The notes below the pieces were generated by a model. It made no database searches, was not told where the DNA came from, and saw only the letters and a list, made by a program, of their open reading frames with translations. Position numbers and translations under genes: made by a program. This document shows, piece after piece, positions 1 through 11,214 of a stretch of DNA of 64,000 bases (positions within the stretch are counted from its first letter, which is position 1; each line of letters starts with the position of its first letter). This DNA is from Homarus americanus (Eukaryota > Arthropoda > Malacostraca > Decapoda > Nephropidae). The stretch spans positions 244,501 to 308,500 of the forward strand of contig NW_024744477.1 of the NCBI RefSeq assembly GCF_018991925.1, given 5' to 3'.

Positions 1-34
1 TACTTACGGCGGTGATGTGAAGACCTTATTAATA

Positions 35-37
<3 letters not shown>

Positions 38-64
<27 letters not shown>
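38..64. repeat. (CA)n microsatellite
   Basis: Uninterrupted CA dinucleotides. The bases from 65 to 250 are ordinary AT-rich unique sequence with no feature I can support. Confidence 0.97.
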
Positions 65-68
<4 letters not shown>

Positions 69-250
69 CACCCGTGTTCTGTGTGGTTATAAGCTTCTGG
101 ATCCACTTAGCTACATTTCCTCCCTCAATTATTATTCTGCTTTATCGTCTTTCTGGCTGGAAACGGATTATTTTGTCCCCCTATTGATTGTTAAGATACA
201 GGGCTATTATTATATATCACACTACAGAGATTACATTTAAAATACATAAA

Positions 251-612
251 GGGCCGTAGTTATTGGGTAGTGCTGACGTGGGCGTGTTTAGAAAGGGCCG
301 TAGTTGTTGACAGTGTTGGGTAGTGCTGACGTGCTGACGTGGGCGTGTGTTTAGAAAGGGCCGTAGTTGTTGACAGTATTGGGTAGTGCTGACGTGGGCG
401 TGTTTAGAAAGGGCCGTAGTTGTTGACAGTGTTGGGTAGTGCTGACGTGGGCGTGTGTTTAGAAAGGGCCGTAGTTGTTGACAGTGTTGGGTAGTGCTGA
501 CGTGGGCGTGTGTTTAGAAAGGGCCGTAGTTGTTGACAGTATTGGGTAGTGCTGACGTGGGCGTGTTTAGAAAGGGCCGTAGTTGTTGACAGTGTTGGGT
601 AGTGCTGACGTG
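251..612. repeat. 53-55-bp minisatellite, 7 copies
   Basis: Copies begin with GGGCCGTAG at 251, 295, 358, 411, 466, 521 and 573. Unit length varies because of a GTGT/GT difference, a missing GTTGACAGT block in the first copy and a duplicated GCTGACGT in the second. Each unit carries TGACGTGGGCG. The minus strand is open through the array only because no stop falls in the unit; I do not regard it as coding. Confidence 0.95.
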
Positions 613-1465
613 TTTCTTTTTTTTTCCTCCACACACAGAATCAAATATTGACCTTGGTATCACATGTGTTGGTATTTAATTCACCCTGAGCCGAAACAAA
701 ACACACAAGCAACACTCTACTGTTAATATTGTAGACGTATTTCTTGTCTGTCAGGGAACGGAGCGGTGGGGCTGCTTCTTCCAAGAGGTTCATCCGGTTC
801 ACTGTCTTCCTTGACGTGTCTCGCTGTTCCGAAAAGGTGTTCGTATTTTTACGTTTATCGCGAGGTTATATACTACACGGTATATATCTTTAGTAAAATT
901 GTAGTGGTGTTTATAGGCTTTTTCTTATTGGTCATTGTATTTTATTCTCGAAAGTTTGTTCCTGTTTAGAAATGTGTTGGAGATGAGATGCCACAGCGCC
1001 ATATACTGTACACACACCAGCAGTTCAGAGACTCGTTCTATTTTCATATTTTCAACATTTTTCAGACGATCGCCTTCACCCAAGTGGAAAAGGAGGCAAT
1101 CGTAAAATTTCTCCACTTTGGCCAATTTCCAAATCTTTTCAAAAATTTTCCCTTTAAAGTAATTTCAGGTTATTGTCTTGCCTCTTGACTTTACATATAC
1201 CAAGTTACCTTTGATATCATTCAACTGATTTATTAATATTTTATCATAGAACTTCCTTTTATCTCCAGTGATGAGGAAAATTCTCTACATGAACCTTTAT
1301 GTTATTGTTATTGTTGTTATTTTTTGTGATTTACCGTATTAGAACTAGATGAGGATCACATGAACATTAGACACCCCACTTATTTCATTTAGTGATTCAA
1401 CACCCTGACGCTACGCCTGTGTTTGGTTAGGTTAGCTTTGGGGTGTTTAATGACCTGGTGCAATT
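613..1465. other. unique AT-rich sequence, no gene recognised
   Basis: Non-repetitive sequence. A 67-codon open frame at 766-969 encodes a hydrophobic stretch, but this is what AT-rich sequence gives by chance and it has no convincing splice or start context. I see no RNA gene or mobile element here. Confidence 0.6.
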
Positions 1466-1636
1466 AGCTGTGGTGACCCTGGACGGTGGTATAGTGAACT
1501 GTGGTGACCCTGGACGGTGGTATGAGCTGTGGTGACCCTGGACACTATAACTCCCGGTATTGTGTGTTGTAGCGAGCTGTGGTGACCCTGGACACTATAA
1601 CTCCCGGTATTGTGTGTTGTAGCGAGCTGTGGTGAC
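1466..1636. repeat. short tandem array of AGCTGTGGTGACCCTGGAC
   Basis: Five copies of the core AGCTGTGGTGACC. The last two full units (from about 1525 and 1575) form a 50-bp tandem duplication that also includes CACTATAACTCCCGG and TGTGTGTTGTAGCG. Confidence 0.9.
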
Positions 1637-2051
1637 GTTCAGTATACTACATATATAATACAAAGCCTCGCCTTTCTCCTATACCACATACTGGGGACTC
1701 AAAGGACACTAAGATATAAGGTATATTATATATATTATAATACAGAAGAGGAAGGTCAGGTTATATTGCCGTCGACCCATTATATAGATAGGGCATAAAT
1801 CCTCTCTTGGTGTGGGGGAGGGGGTGGTCAGCTGATAGCTTTGTGGGGGCGTCATCCTAGGTCCGGTTTCCCCCTCTACTACGCCAATCTAGTCTTTCAT
1901 GTCAGCTTCAGTTCCGTGCGTATTTTCAGGTTGGTTTTGATTCAAGCTGATGTGGAGATTCAGTTTGTATTTTAAGCTTGGTTTGAATTTTAGCTGATGT
2001 GAGAAGCCAGACCGTATGTTAATTTAGGTCTTAACTCAAGTCTCTACCCTT
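1637..2051. other. unique sequence, no gene recognised
   Basis: Mixed sequence with a faint repeated AGCTGATGTG at about 1948 and 1992. No supported gene. Confidence 0.5.
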
Positions 2052-2153
2052 AATCCTAGCCAGTCCTCAATCCTAACCAGCCCTGAATCCTAACCAGTCC
2101 TGAATCCTAACCAGCCCTGAATCCTAACCAGCCCTGAATCCTAGCCAGCCCCC
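2052..2153. repeat. 17-bp minisatellite, 6 copies
   Basis: Unit AATCCTAACCAGCCCTG with T/C and A/G substitutions between copies. Confidence 0.93.
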
Positions 2154-2235
2154 AGCAAGCCCTTGGCCCTAAGTATCCCTTAACCAGGACAGATAATACA
2201 CGAATCTAGCTCTCATAAGGTCTTTATTATCGTCG

Positions 2236-2840
2236 TAAGTGTCGCCTCCAATCTCCTCTTCCTCTCCTTCCTCTTCTTTCTCTCCTCCTACTCTTCCTTC
2301 CCCTTCCTCTCCTCCCTCCCCTTCCCTTTCCTCTTCCCTCTTCCTCCTCCTTCCTATCCCCTCTTCCTTCCTCCTCTTCCTTCCCCCTCCTCCTTCCTAT
2401 CCCCTCTTCCTCCCCCCTCCTCTTCCTTCCCCTCCTCTTCCCCCTCCTCCAATTCCTTCTCCCTCCCTTCCTCCCGTTATCGTCTTCTGCCTCTCTACCC
2501 AATATTTATTTCCCTTTTGTCAGATCTCTCACGCAATTCTCTTGATCTCTTTACCTTCCTTCTATCATATCTCCCTGTCTCCTGCCTTTATCGCTCGTCT
2601 CTCTTGTTCTCCCCCTTTCTCTTCCCTCGTCTGTTTATTCTCCATATTTCCCCATTCATCCGTGTCTTCCATTTTAGGGTTTTGTTCCTTATCTCACTTC
2701 CCCTTTTATCTTTCCCCTTCCCCTTTCCCCTTCTGCTTTCTCTTCCATCTCCCCGCTTCGTCTTCTCATCATTTTCGCTCTCCTTCTTTCGCCACCTCTC
2801 CTCCTCCTCCTCTTCTGGTCATCCATCTCAGGTTTGCCAT
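2236..2840. repeat. polypyrimidine tract (CCT/CTT-rich)
   Basis: About 250 bases (2245-2482) are almost pure C/T on the + strand, then 350 bases are C/T-biased. Such a tract lacks stops, which explains the 240-codon open frame over it. It could form triplex DNA. Confidence 0.9.
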
Positions 2841-2863
2841 CTTGTGTGCACCAGCTGAGACCT

Positions 2864-2864
<1 letters not shown>

Positions 2865-2905
<41 letters not shown>
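2865..2905. repeat. (CA)n microsatellite
   Basis: Uninterrupted CA repeat directly after the pyrimidine-rich tract. Confidence 0.97.
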
Positions 2906-2908
<3 letters not shown>

Positions 2909-3013
2909 ACGTTATCAATATTTATTTAAAGAAATATTCGGGATTAAATATTAGTCAATAATATATGTGGTTAAAATTAATGTATTCTGTATTTAATAGA
3001 GAACATATTTCAT

Positions 3014-3370
3014 ACCAACTTCCTCCCCATCCTCATGCTAACCTCCCAACTTACCTCCCCATCCTCATTCTAACCTCCCAACTTCCTCCCCATCCTCATT
3101 CTAATCTCCCAACGTCCTCCCCATCCTCATTCTAATCTCCCAACTTCCTCCCCATCCTCATTCTAATCTCCCAACTTCCTCCCCATCCTCATGCTAATCT
3201 TCTCCCAACTTCCTCCCCATCCTCATTCTAATCTCCCAACTTCCTCCCCATCCTCATTCTAATCTCCCAACTTCCTCCCCATCCTCATGCTAATAATCTC
3301 CCAACTTCCTCCCCACCCTCATTCTAATCTCCCAACTTCCTCCCCATCCTCATTCTAATCTTCTCCCAAC
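3014..3370. repeat. 31-bp minisatellite, about 11 copies
   Basis: Unit contains CCAACTTCCTCCCCATCC followed by TCATTCTAATCTC, with a TTCTTC-type insertion in some copies and GCTAA/TCTAA variation. Confidence 0.95.
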
Positions 3371-4101
3371 GTCCCCAACTCCGTAATCTCCCCCTCCCAA
3401 CCTCCTCCCGGTCTCCCCTACATGGCCCTCTTCACGCCGGTCACACATCCTGTAAAGACCATCAGAATGTTACTGACAAGTGGAGAATTTTACCCGGCCA
3501 CTCTACGGTATATTTATATTTCCCTCCCTAATGACCTGACCTAACCCACTCTCTCGCCATTGGTTTAAATCAGCCAATCCTGTGACGTTTAGATTAATTA
3601 GGGCTGTTATTATCTTCATGGAATTACTTCTGATTAATTATTACTCAGTACTGTTTAGGGAGACGTATTGCTGTCTTAATATACATAAATTATCTGTATG
3701 TAAATAATGTTTGTGTGTTGAGGTGTGTGTAGTGAGGGTGTATGTGTGTGTGTGTACCTGTGTGTGTACCTGTGTGTGGTTCAGCTGATCAAGGAATAAG
3801 CTTGGGGTTATTCCTGACACACACGAGAAACTATTCCCAGTAATCTTGGTCATCGATCTCATCAAACCGGTTTCCCCAAAATAACATCGAGTCAAAAACC
3901 GGGATTATTTTTCAACAAGTATCTAACCGGTAAATTTGTTTTAGTTATTTATCATCCGGCGGATAAACTGACCGGATTAATCTGACGTTTGGGCTACGCT
4001 TTAGCTTCAAATAAATACCAAAACAGAATTATTTTGTTATAGAAAAATATAAACTTGGCCTTAGTTAACCTGTATATACAATGTTTGGTCAGTCACCCCT
4101 C
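3371..4101. other. unique sequence with a short TG-rich patch
   Basis: Apart from an imperfect GT patch at about 3725-3780 this is non-repetitive. No splice-bounded open frame or RNA gene seen. Confidence 0.5.
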
Positions 4102-4168
4102 ACCCCTTAAACCCCCCTTAACCCCCCCTTAACCCCCCTTAACCCCCCCTTAACCCCCCCTTAACCCC
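4102..4168. repeat. (TTAACCCCCC)n array with G-quadruplex potential on the minus strand
   Basis: Seven or so C-runs of 4-8 bases separated by TTAA(A). The complementary strand has G-runs of at least four with 4-base loops, the textbook layout for a G-quadruplex; the + strand could form an i-motif. Confidence 0.9.
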
Positions 4169-4459
4169 GTAATGGACTCTGACGGGAGTGTTTAGTGGCT
4201 ATAAACATTGAGAATTGAATTACCCAGCTAAAACAAAGTACAGTAGTCGGGTGTTTTGTCTGGGTATTATTCATTCTATTGTTCGTCCATTCCTGATCTG
4301 ACTGACTTTGTTTATCGTGTGTGAGGGATGTGTTTTTATAGTGCTCCTTATCACAATAATTCATGGGAGTTTATTTATTTATTATTGTTTTTGTGTGAGT
4401 TTTATGGTGGGTTAGGTTAGGTGGTTAGTGGTTACCATATTGGAAGATTTTGTATTCAT

Positions 4460-4733
4460 GGTGGGTGGCGGTAGAGTGTGTGGGTGGCGGCGTGTGTGTG
4501 TGGGTGGCGGCGTGTGTGGGTGGGTGGCGGAGTGTGTGGGTGGCGGCGTGTGTGGGTGGTAGCGCCTCCCTCTCACCCCCCTCATCCCACTCCTATCTCA
4601 ATTACCTCCCTCTCACTGCATCTAATCTTACCCTAATTACCTCCCTCGTACCCTTAATCCCACTCCATATACCTCCCTCTCACACCTCTTATTCCACCTC
4701 GGTTATCTCCCTCTCACCCCACTCCAGCTGCTG
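4460..4733. repeat. 20-bp GTGGGTGGCGGCGTGTGTG array followed by C/T-rich degenerate repeats
   Basis: Five copies of a GGGTGGCGGCGTGTGT-type unit (4460-4560), then 4561-4733 with a repeated TACCTCCCTCTCAC core. Confidence 0.85.
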
Positions 4734-4834
4734 TGTCAACCTTCCATGTTCATAATTAATACAGTTTCTAATTTGTCTGAATTATTTGTTGTCTAAATAT
4801 TAAGTTTGATATAATTGGACATTTTTTTCTGGTC

Positions 4835-4842
<8 letters not shown>

Positions 4843-4899
<57 letters not shown>

Positions 4900-5070
4900 T
4901 TCTCTCGATTGTATTGTCTCTCTCTCTTCACATCATTCTTCTCCTTCCCTCTTCTTCTGTTCCTCCTCGTCCTCTTTACTCCCTCCTCTTTTTCTCTTCC
5001 CCCTCCTCTTCTCCTCCCATTCCTCCTCTCACTCACCCCTTCACTCCCCTCTCCTCCTCCTCGTCTTCCT
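4843..5070. repeat. (TG)n microsatellite plus polypyrimidine tract
   Basis: TG dinucleotides at 4843-4896, then a C/T-rich tract from about 4907 to 5070. Confidence 0.93.
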
Positions 5071-5149
5071 CACAGCCTCAGCCAATCTCTTACTGGACCC
5101 CTGGAAGTCAGCCGCCCAACAGTCCACGCTAATCAACCCGACCACACCC

Positions 5150-5545
5150 AATCCTTATCCAATCGACCTTTTCCAATCCACAGCTCAACCACACCTAATC
5201 CACAGCTCAACCACACCTAATCCACCTTCCATTCACCAATTCTTTTTAATCCACCCCGCCAATCCACTTTGCCTCAGTTCACCCACATCAATCTTTCTTC
5301 AGTCAAAAACCACCAATGCATCCTTCCTTCACCCACCCTTCAAACACACCACACCTACCCCACCAAGTTACACCCACCATACAACCCCTACCAACCTACC
5401 TCCACCATACCACCCCTACCAGCCTACCCCCCACCAAACCACCCCTACCAACCTACCCCCCACCAAGCCACCCCAGCAACCCACCCCAGCAACCCACCCC
5501 CACCAACCCACCCCACCAACCCACCCCACCAACCCACCCTCAAAG
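5150..5545. repeat. CCACC/CCAAC-rich degenerate repeats
   Basis: First AACCACACCTAATCCACAGCTC-like copies (about 5185-5225), then a long C/A-rich array of CCACCAAC and ACCTACC words (5330-5545), very poor in G on the + strand. Confidence 0.85.
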
Positions 5546-5639
5546 AGCAGGTGGCGTTCATTAGTAAGTATTTCTCAGCGGGTTTCTCACTCGCCCAGGG
5601 AGATGTGAAAGGTTTCGAAGTCACGGATTATTACCGATA

Positions 5640-5860
5640 GTGGCAGCTTCCTCAGGGGCGGGGGTGATGGTGGGGAGAAGAGGTGGGGGTGGGGTTCAGA
5701 GGGAGTTGGGGAGAGGGGTGGGTGGGGTGGGGAGAGAGGTAGGGGTGGGGGAAGGATGGGAAGTGGGTGGGAAGTCAGAGATGAGAGGAGAGTGAGGGAA
5801 GATGTAGGAAGAAAGAGAGAATGGAAGAGAGAGGAGAGGCAAGCAAGGAGGAGAGGAGTG
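5640..5860. repeat. purine-rich GGGGTGGGG/GAGAGG tract
   Basis: G/A-rich on the + strand with many GGGG runs (5640-5755) followed by GAGAGGAGAGG words. The frames open through it are compositional artefacts. Confidence 0.8.
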
Positions 5861-6029
5861 GAGGAAATTCCCAATACAGATTACAGTAATGGGTCACACA
5901 AAAAGCTCTCCTCCAATCATGGCTCATTTAGTCTCCTGATCCACCAATCACCTCCGAGTTCGCCACCAAGTCCACCAATCACATCTCAAGGACATGACCT
6001 GGAGGGGGATTACGCGTCCAAAGGTGTAA

Positions 6030-6830
6030 TATCCTGATAGTGGGTGAAAACGTTGCTCTCAGTTGATGGTGAAACATTTAATCATAAACACGCATCGTTA
6101 TTTGAACCGTTTTTCAAGCTGGTATATTTGGAAAAGTATTTATTAGGAAACTTAATTTATATACATTTCAGTATCAATGTGTAAACAAGCTTATTTATAT
6201 AGACATTTCTATAGTTGATATTTAATGATTATCCGGTTTGTATAAAAATAACGTCTTTAACTAATAATTGAAGATATGTCTCAGGTTTATATTAAAAACT
6301 ATATATTAGATCTCAAACGTTTCATCATCTGGGACTCAAAAACTTTTCTCTAGTTAATGATGAACAAGGTTTCTCTCTGAGTTAAAAACGTTCCTCCAGG
6401 CAATAATTCATCATGACATTTCTGCTGCTGACAATTACAAACGTTTCCACATCACAATATAAACAACACATATCCAGCTGACACTTAAAAAACGTTTCTA
6501 CAGCTGATAACTACAAACGTTACTCCGTCAGATTTTTTTAATTAATCTCTCAAGGTGACAAACGTTTTACCGTCTTAAAAACGTTTCTATAGCTGATATT
6601 AAAATTTTCTTCATCTGACAGTAAAAAAAAATGTTTCTCCACTTATCAATAAAACAAGTATCCCTAACTAACTATAAACAAATCTCCCACTGTCAATTAA
6701 CAAAGCAAAAATAAAACGTTTCTTTCATTGACAATAAAAAAAACGTTTCTGACAAAAAAACCGTATCCAACTACCAATTATAAAAAAGAAACGTTTCTCC
6801 ATCATCCAATTAAAACCACGTATATACAAC
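6030..6830. repeat. ancient degenerate array with a conserved AAACGTTT core
   Basis: At least ten occurrences of AAACGTTT or one-base variants spaced roughly 30-60 bases apart, often followed by CTNCAGCTGA or a C/T-rich TCATC stretch and ACAATTA. The spacers have diverged far more than the palindromic core, so it reads as a very old 30-40-bp tandem repeat. No gene seen. Confidence 0.7.
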
Positions 6831-6969
6831 TGATAATTCACACCACACTTCTGCAGTTAACGTTTACAATACAGCCTCATTAAATAGTAAACTCATTAGC
6901 GAAATGGACTCACTCCTTTGTTTATCCAGGAAGCTTTCGTGTCATAACTCAAGGAGGAAAGAAATTACA

Positions 6970-7068
6970 GTATTTATTTATTTATTTTATTTATTTATTT
7001 ATTTTATTATTTTATTATTTATTTATTTTATTTATTTATTTATTTATTTACTATTTTATTTATTTAAT
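6970..7068. repeat. (TTTA)n/(TTTTA)n microsatellite
   Basis: Mixed TTTA and TTTTA units, about 100 bases. Confidence 0.95.
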
Positions 7069-7148
7069 TTTCATCGTTCTTGAGTCTTTAGGTGAATTAT
7101 TCAAAGGATTTTTCGATGTTTATTTTTTTTCCTGGAGATGTGAAGAAT

Positions 7149-7380
7149 TAGCTGATGTTAATGGTAATGTTGGGATGTTTTTAGCTGATGTTAATGGTGA
7201 TGTTAAAGTGTGTTTAGCTGATGTTAATGGTGATGTTGGGATGTTTTTAGCTGATGTTAATGGTGATGTTGGGATGTTTTTAGCTGGCTGGTGATGTTAA
7301 AGTGTGTTTAGCTGATGTTAATGGTGATGTTGGGATGTTTTTAGCTGATGTTAATGGTGATGTTAGAGCGTTTAGCTGAC
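7149..7380. repeat. 33-bp minisatellite, 7 copies
   Basis: Unit begins AGCTGATGTTAATGGTGATG, followed by TTGGGATGTTTTT or TTAAAGTGTGTTT; copies start near 7150, 7183, 7216, 7249, 7282, 7310 and 7343. The two unit endings alternate irregularly. Confidence 0.95.
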
Positions 7381-7795
7381 TATAATAATGTAGTAAAACG
7401 ACCATAACAACTTTTAACTCCCTTTATTACGGTAACGTCACTATTAACATTATATTTATCTAACATCAGATGTTTTAATTCAACATAGCCCCTCCCCCCC
7501 CCCCTTCCACCCTTGTATGTAAATGGCTGATAGTGATTTAAAGGCCCGATTTTTCCCCAATGGTGATTTAGGAATTCTTTAAATGACCTCTATGGCAATA
7601 CAAGGGCATTAAAAGGCTTATTAAACTCAGACTTTAAAAATGGATTCTCAAAATATCATAAGATTTTCCTCGTAACTGGTGGGAGGAAAACGCCACTTAA
7701 TCAACTCACTTAAGCTGGGATTCCAAGATGGATTTTCCCTACTTATACTTAACGTATCTAATTTGCTCTCTTGACCCGTGGCCCCAAGGATAATT
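7381..7795. other. unique sequence
   Basis: AT-rich non-repetitive sequence with a run of C at 7493-7504. No gene recognised. Confidence 0.5.
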
Positions 7796-8056
7796 GACAA
7801 AATGGCGTCGATAATGCTCCAAGACTGTACCGTAACTAGATGATTTATGGACAAAATAGCGTCGATAATGCACCAAGACTGTACCGTAACTAGATGTTTT
7901 ATGGACAAAATGGCGTCGGTAATGCTCCAAGACTGTACCGTAACTAGATGTTTTATGGACAAAATGGCGTCGATAATGCACCAAGACTGTACCGTACCTA
8001 GATGCGTTATGGACAAAATGGCGTCGATAATGCACCAAGACTATTTTAACTAGACA
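7796..8056. repeat. 54-bp minisatellite, 5 copies, core CAAAATGGCGTC
   Basis: Copies start with GACAAAAT at 7796, 7850, 7904, 7958 and 8012, an exact 54-base period. Because 54 is a multiple of three and no stop falls in the unit, both strands stay open and translate to an 18-residue repeat; I do not consider that coding. The CAAAATGGCGTC core differs by one base from a YY1/Pho-type site. The last copy decays after AAGACT. Confidence 0.95.
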
Positions 8057-8640
8057 CGATATCTTCAGGTATGGCTAGTAAGATTCACATAGGTTCGTAA
8101 GTTAATTTTTACCTTATAACTGAAGATATATGGATGTATTTAACTGTTTCACTGGACCACCTGAAGATTAACCACCCTAACACTATTTGGGGGATAAGGT
8201 TAGGTTAAGTTTTTAAATTTAATTTCTGCGATAATTTTATATAATTTGTATTTTTTTTATTAAATATTACTCTTAATATCATTCACATATCTTTTGATTT
8301 TATTGGTTTTTAATTTTTTTATTCATTATGTTTGACTTTATTGTTTTTATTTAAATCAGCCAGTTATTTATTATTTATTATGCATTTCTTTATTCATTCT
8401 TGTATATATATTTTATTTATTTAAGTCAGTCAGTTACTTAGACTCATACACCTTTCATTATTACAAGTATTTTCGTTCTATATTGTGTGAACCTCAACCC
8501 GGGTGACGCCACAGTAATTATTAAGATGGAAATGATCGACCTAACTCGCGACTTTCCCATGAACGTTCAGTGGTAAACATTCAGTGGGGACCTTCGCTGC
8601 GTCCCACAATGCCTGCAGGTTGGCTCTCTTCATTACGGAA
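8057..8640. other. unique sequence
   Basis: AT-rich to about 8480, then a more balanced CpG-containing stretch (8485-8640) without simple repeats. A 16-codon open frame starts at the ATG near 8527, too short to call. I found no paired splice sites. Confidence 0.4.
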
Positions 8641-8649
8641 ATGTCATGT

Positions 8650-8965
8650 GTGGTGGGGGAGGTAGGGGGAGGGGTAGGAGGTAAGGTGAATGAGGGGTAG
8701 GAGTGAGGGGGTGGGAGAGGTGAGGGGTGAAGTTAATAAGGGGCGACCAGGGTGAGGTGAAGGGGTAGGAGTGAGGGGGGTGGGATGAAGTGGAAGGTGA
8801 GAGGAAGATGGAAAGGGTGGAGGAAGAGGAAGAGAGGAACTAGAAAAATTAAAATAGAATGGAGGAGAGACAAAGAGAAGAGGGAAGGAGAAGAGAAGTA
8901 GGAGGAAGAGAGATAATGGGAAGATGAGGAAGAGAAATAAGGAGGAAGAGGAGGAGGCGGCCCTT
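8650..8965. repeat. purine-rich GGGGTAGGAGTGAGG tract
   Basis: Almost pure G/A/T on the + strand, with repeated AGGGGTAGGAGTGAGGGG (8690 and 8760 areas) then GGAAGAGGAAG words. Its complement is a polypyrimidine run, hence the minus-strand open frame. Confidence 0.85.
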
Positions 8966-9213
8966 CCTTCAGAGACAGACAAATTGGCCTTTGATCAACC
9001 GATAGGATACTAGTTCTGGTTTACCCTGTGTGTGTGTGTACGTATGAGAAAAGAAGACGTTCATGTGTACATTTATAATACACACAAACAGAAACTTACA
9101 AAAATACACCAATATCTTCCAAACACAAACCCACGTCGCCATTACCAGAGTCTCCAGAACATTCTAACAGAGGTCCAGATCACCCAGCTGTCAGGGGTTA
9201 GATTGTACTTGTT

Positions 9214-9241
9214 CCCTTGTCTTTGTTAACAAGGACAAGGG
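9214..9241. other. small perfect hairpin
   Basis: CCCTTGTC at 9214-9221 pairs with GACAAGGG at 9234-9241 across a 12-base loop that contains GTTAAC. Confidence 0.7.
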
Positions 9242-9378
9242 TCTGACGTAACGACCCTCGAACACAATTGGTGGTTGGGTTGTTTGTGGCGGCAGTTATT
9301 AGCTTCTGGTATTGGCTAAGATGTCGATATGTTTATTATGAGTCTCTGATAACACGTCCCAAGACCTTCTGCTGGGGA

Positions 9379-9381
<3 letters not shown>

Positions 9382-9431
<50 letters not shown>

Positions 9432-9466
9432 TAATTCTATCTCACACGTACACACACGAGGTAATT

Positions 9467-9522
<56 letters not shown>
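9382..9522. repeat. compound microsatellite (CA)n-(TC)n-(CA)n
   Basis: CA at 9382-9430, a short unique stretch, TC at 9466-9490 and CA at 9490-9522. Confidence 0.95.
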
Positions 9523-9524
<2 letters not shown>

Positions 9525-9599
9525 AGCCTGAGATATTTAATCCTGAACTTGAAGTAAACTTAGTAATTACTGACTAAACAACACCTGTGAGTGATTTAT

Positions 9600-9849
9600 G
9601 CTGTTATTTAAGGGGTTCAGTGCTGTTATTTAAGGGGTTCGTTATTTAAGGGGTTCAGTGCTGTTATTTAAGGGGTTCAATGCTGTGATTTAAGGGGTTC
9701 AGTGCTGTTATTTAAGAGGTTCAGTGCTGTTATTTAAGGGGTTCAGTGCTGTTATTTAAGGGGTTCAATGCTGTGATTTAAGAGGTTCAGTGCTGTTATT
9801 TAAGGGGTTCGATATCGTGATTTAAGAGGTTCAATGCTGTTATTTAAGG
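9600..9849. repeat. 22-bp minisatellite, about 11 copies
   Basis: Unit TTATTTAAGGGGTTCAGTGC plus TG, with GGGG/GAGG and TTATTT/TGATTT variants; one copy is truncated at about 9638. Confidence 0.95.
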
Positions 9850-10035
9850 TATCAGTATCATTCAATGTATTAAGAAAATAGACTAACATCAGAGGAAGTA
9901 TTTTAAGTTAAGCAGCCAGAAAGTATTAATATCACCCAAAGTTTTAAGGAAATAAGGTACGTGGTCTAGACGTTGGCTTTAGGTCAACAACTTTGTTTAA
10001 TTTGGGGATTTTTTGGTGATCCAGTAATGGGTTGT

Positions 10036-10456
10036 GAGTTCGGTGATGATGGTGTGGTGATGTGGTGGTGATGATGGTGTGGTGATGTGGTGGTGATGAT
10101 GGTGTGGTGGTGGTGATGGTGAGGTGGTGGTGGTGATGGTGGTGAGGTAGTCTAGAGTGGTAGTGGTGGTGGTCTGGAGTGGTGGTAGTTGTGATGGTGG
10201 TGTGGTAGTTATGGTGATGACTGTAGTAGTGGTGATAATGGTGATGGTGGTAGATGGTGTGGTGATGTGGTGGTGATGATGGTGTGGTGATGTGGTGGTG
10301 ATGATGGTGTGGTGGTGGTGATGGTGAGGTGGTGGTGGTGATGGTGGTGAGGTAGTCTAGAGTGGTAGTGGTGGTGGTCTGGAGTGGTGGTAGTTGTGAT
10401 GGTGGTGTGGTAGTTATGGTGATGACTGTAGTAGTGGTGATAATGGTGATGGTGGT
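10036..10456. repeat. (GGTGAT)n-type array containing a 205-bp higher-order duplication
   Basis: Short GGTGATGGTGTGGTG words make up the array. The landmark GTAGTCTAGAG recurs at 10147 and 10352, exactly 205 bases apart, and the surrounding 200 bases match, so a whole segment was duplicated in tandem. Confidence 0.92.
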
Positions 10457-10684
10457 GTACAGTTATTAAAAAAAAACTACTTACAAAAATAATGTTAAAC
10501 AATACGACACAACGAACGAAGGATTTTGACAACACTACCGAGACAACAGGAGTCTTATAGTGTTCATTCTGAAATTCATCGATGGCGTTTTGTTTTCTGC
10601 AGTGACTTACATAACATTAAATACGGATCAGAATGTGTCAATAACTTCATGGTAACAAATCCTCGCGAACTGTCTATGATAATC
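10457..10684. other. unique sequence
   Basis: Non-repetitive sequence between the GGTGAT array and the GGATTATC array; nothing recognised. Confidence 0.4.
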
Positions 10685-10905
10685 TGGGTAGCGTTTTAGT
10701 GGTTATCCGGATTATTTGGTTATCCGGATTATTGTTAAACTTGTTCCGGATTATCGACAATGTTCGTTCAAATTATCGGTAGTGTTATTTGGAATTATTG
10801 CCGTTTTTAGTTCATATTGCTGCTAACATTACGAATTATCGATGTTATTTCGGATTATCGGTAAAGTTGATCCGGATTACTTAAGTTATTTAGGATTATC
10901 ACTAA
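10685..10905. repeat. degenerate GGATTATCGGTAA array
   Basis: About nine GGATTATC or AATTATCG words spaced roughly 20-30 bases apart with diverged spacers (GTTATCCGGATTATT, TTCGGATTATCGGTAA). An old minisatellite. Confidence 0.75.
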
Positions 10906-10926
10906 AGAAAATCGTAATCTTCTTAA

Positions 10927-11003
10927 AACCTAACCTAACCCAACCCCACCTAACCTATCCTAACCCAACCCCACCTAACCTATCCTAACCTAACCCAACC
11001 TCG
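10927..11003. repeat. CCTAACC/CCAACCCCACC repeats (telomere-like words)
   Basis: CCTAA words mixed with a 26-base unit CCAACCCCACCTAACCTATC repeated about twice. CCTAA is the complement of the arthropod telomere unit TTAGG. Confidence 0.85.
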
Positions 11004-11214
11004 CGAACGCTCAGAATATAATCCGTCTCTTCGTCTCCCACACACACACACCTGTCCCCCCCTACCTCCACACACCTGCTGGGGGGTATTACAGGTGTGT
11101 GAGCGTCAGTGTTATGGGGAGCGGTGTTGGTAATGGCATTTTAAGCTGGTGTGTGTTAACCCTTTTTACGGCTTGTTGGGAATCGCCTTTAGTCTATACC
11201 GGGATTGTCTGACG

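Noticed and set aside
766..969. 67-codon hydrophobic open frame, membrane-protein-like
   Set aside because: Typical of AT-rich DNA; no splice sites, and the hydrophobicity follows from T-rich codons.
2239..2961. 240-codon Ser/Pro/Leu-rich open frame
   Set aside because: Translation of a polypyrimidine tract and a CA repeat; such tracts cannot encode stops.
7648..8053. Repeat proteins on both strands of the 54-bp array
   Set aside because: Period divisible by three keeps both strands open; no start context or splice sites.
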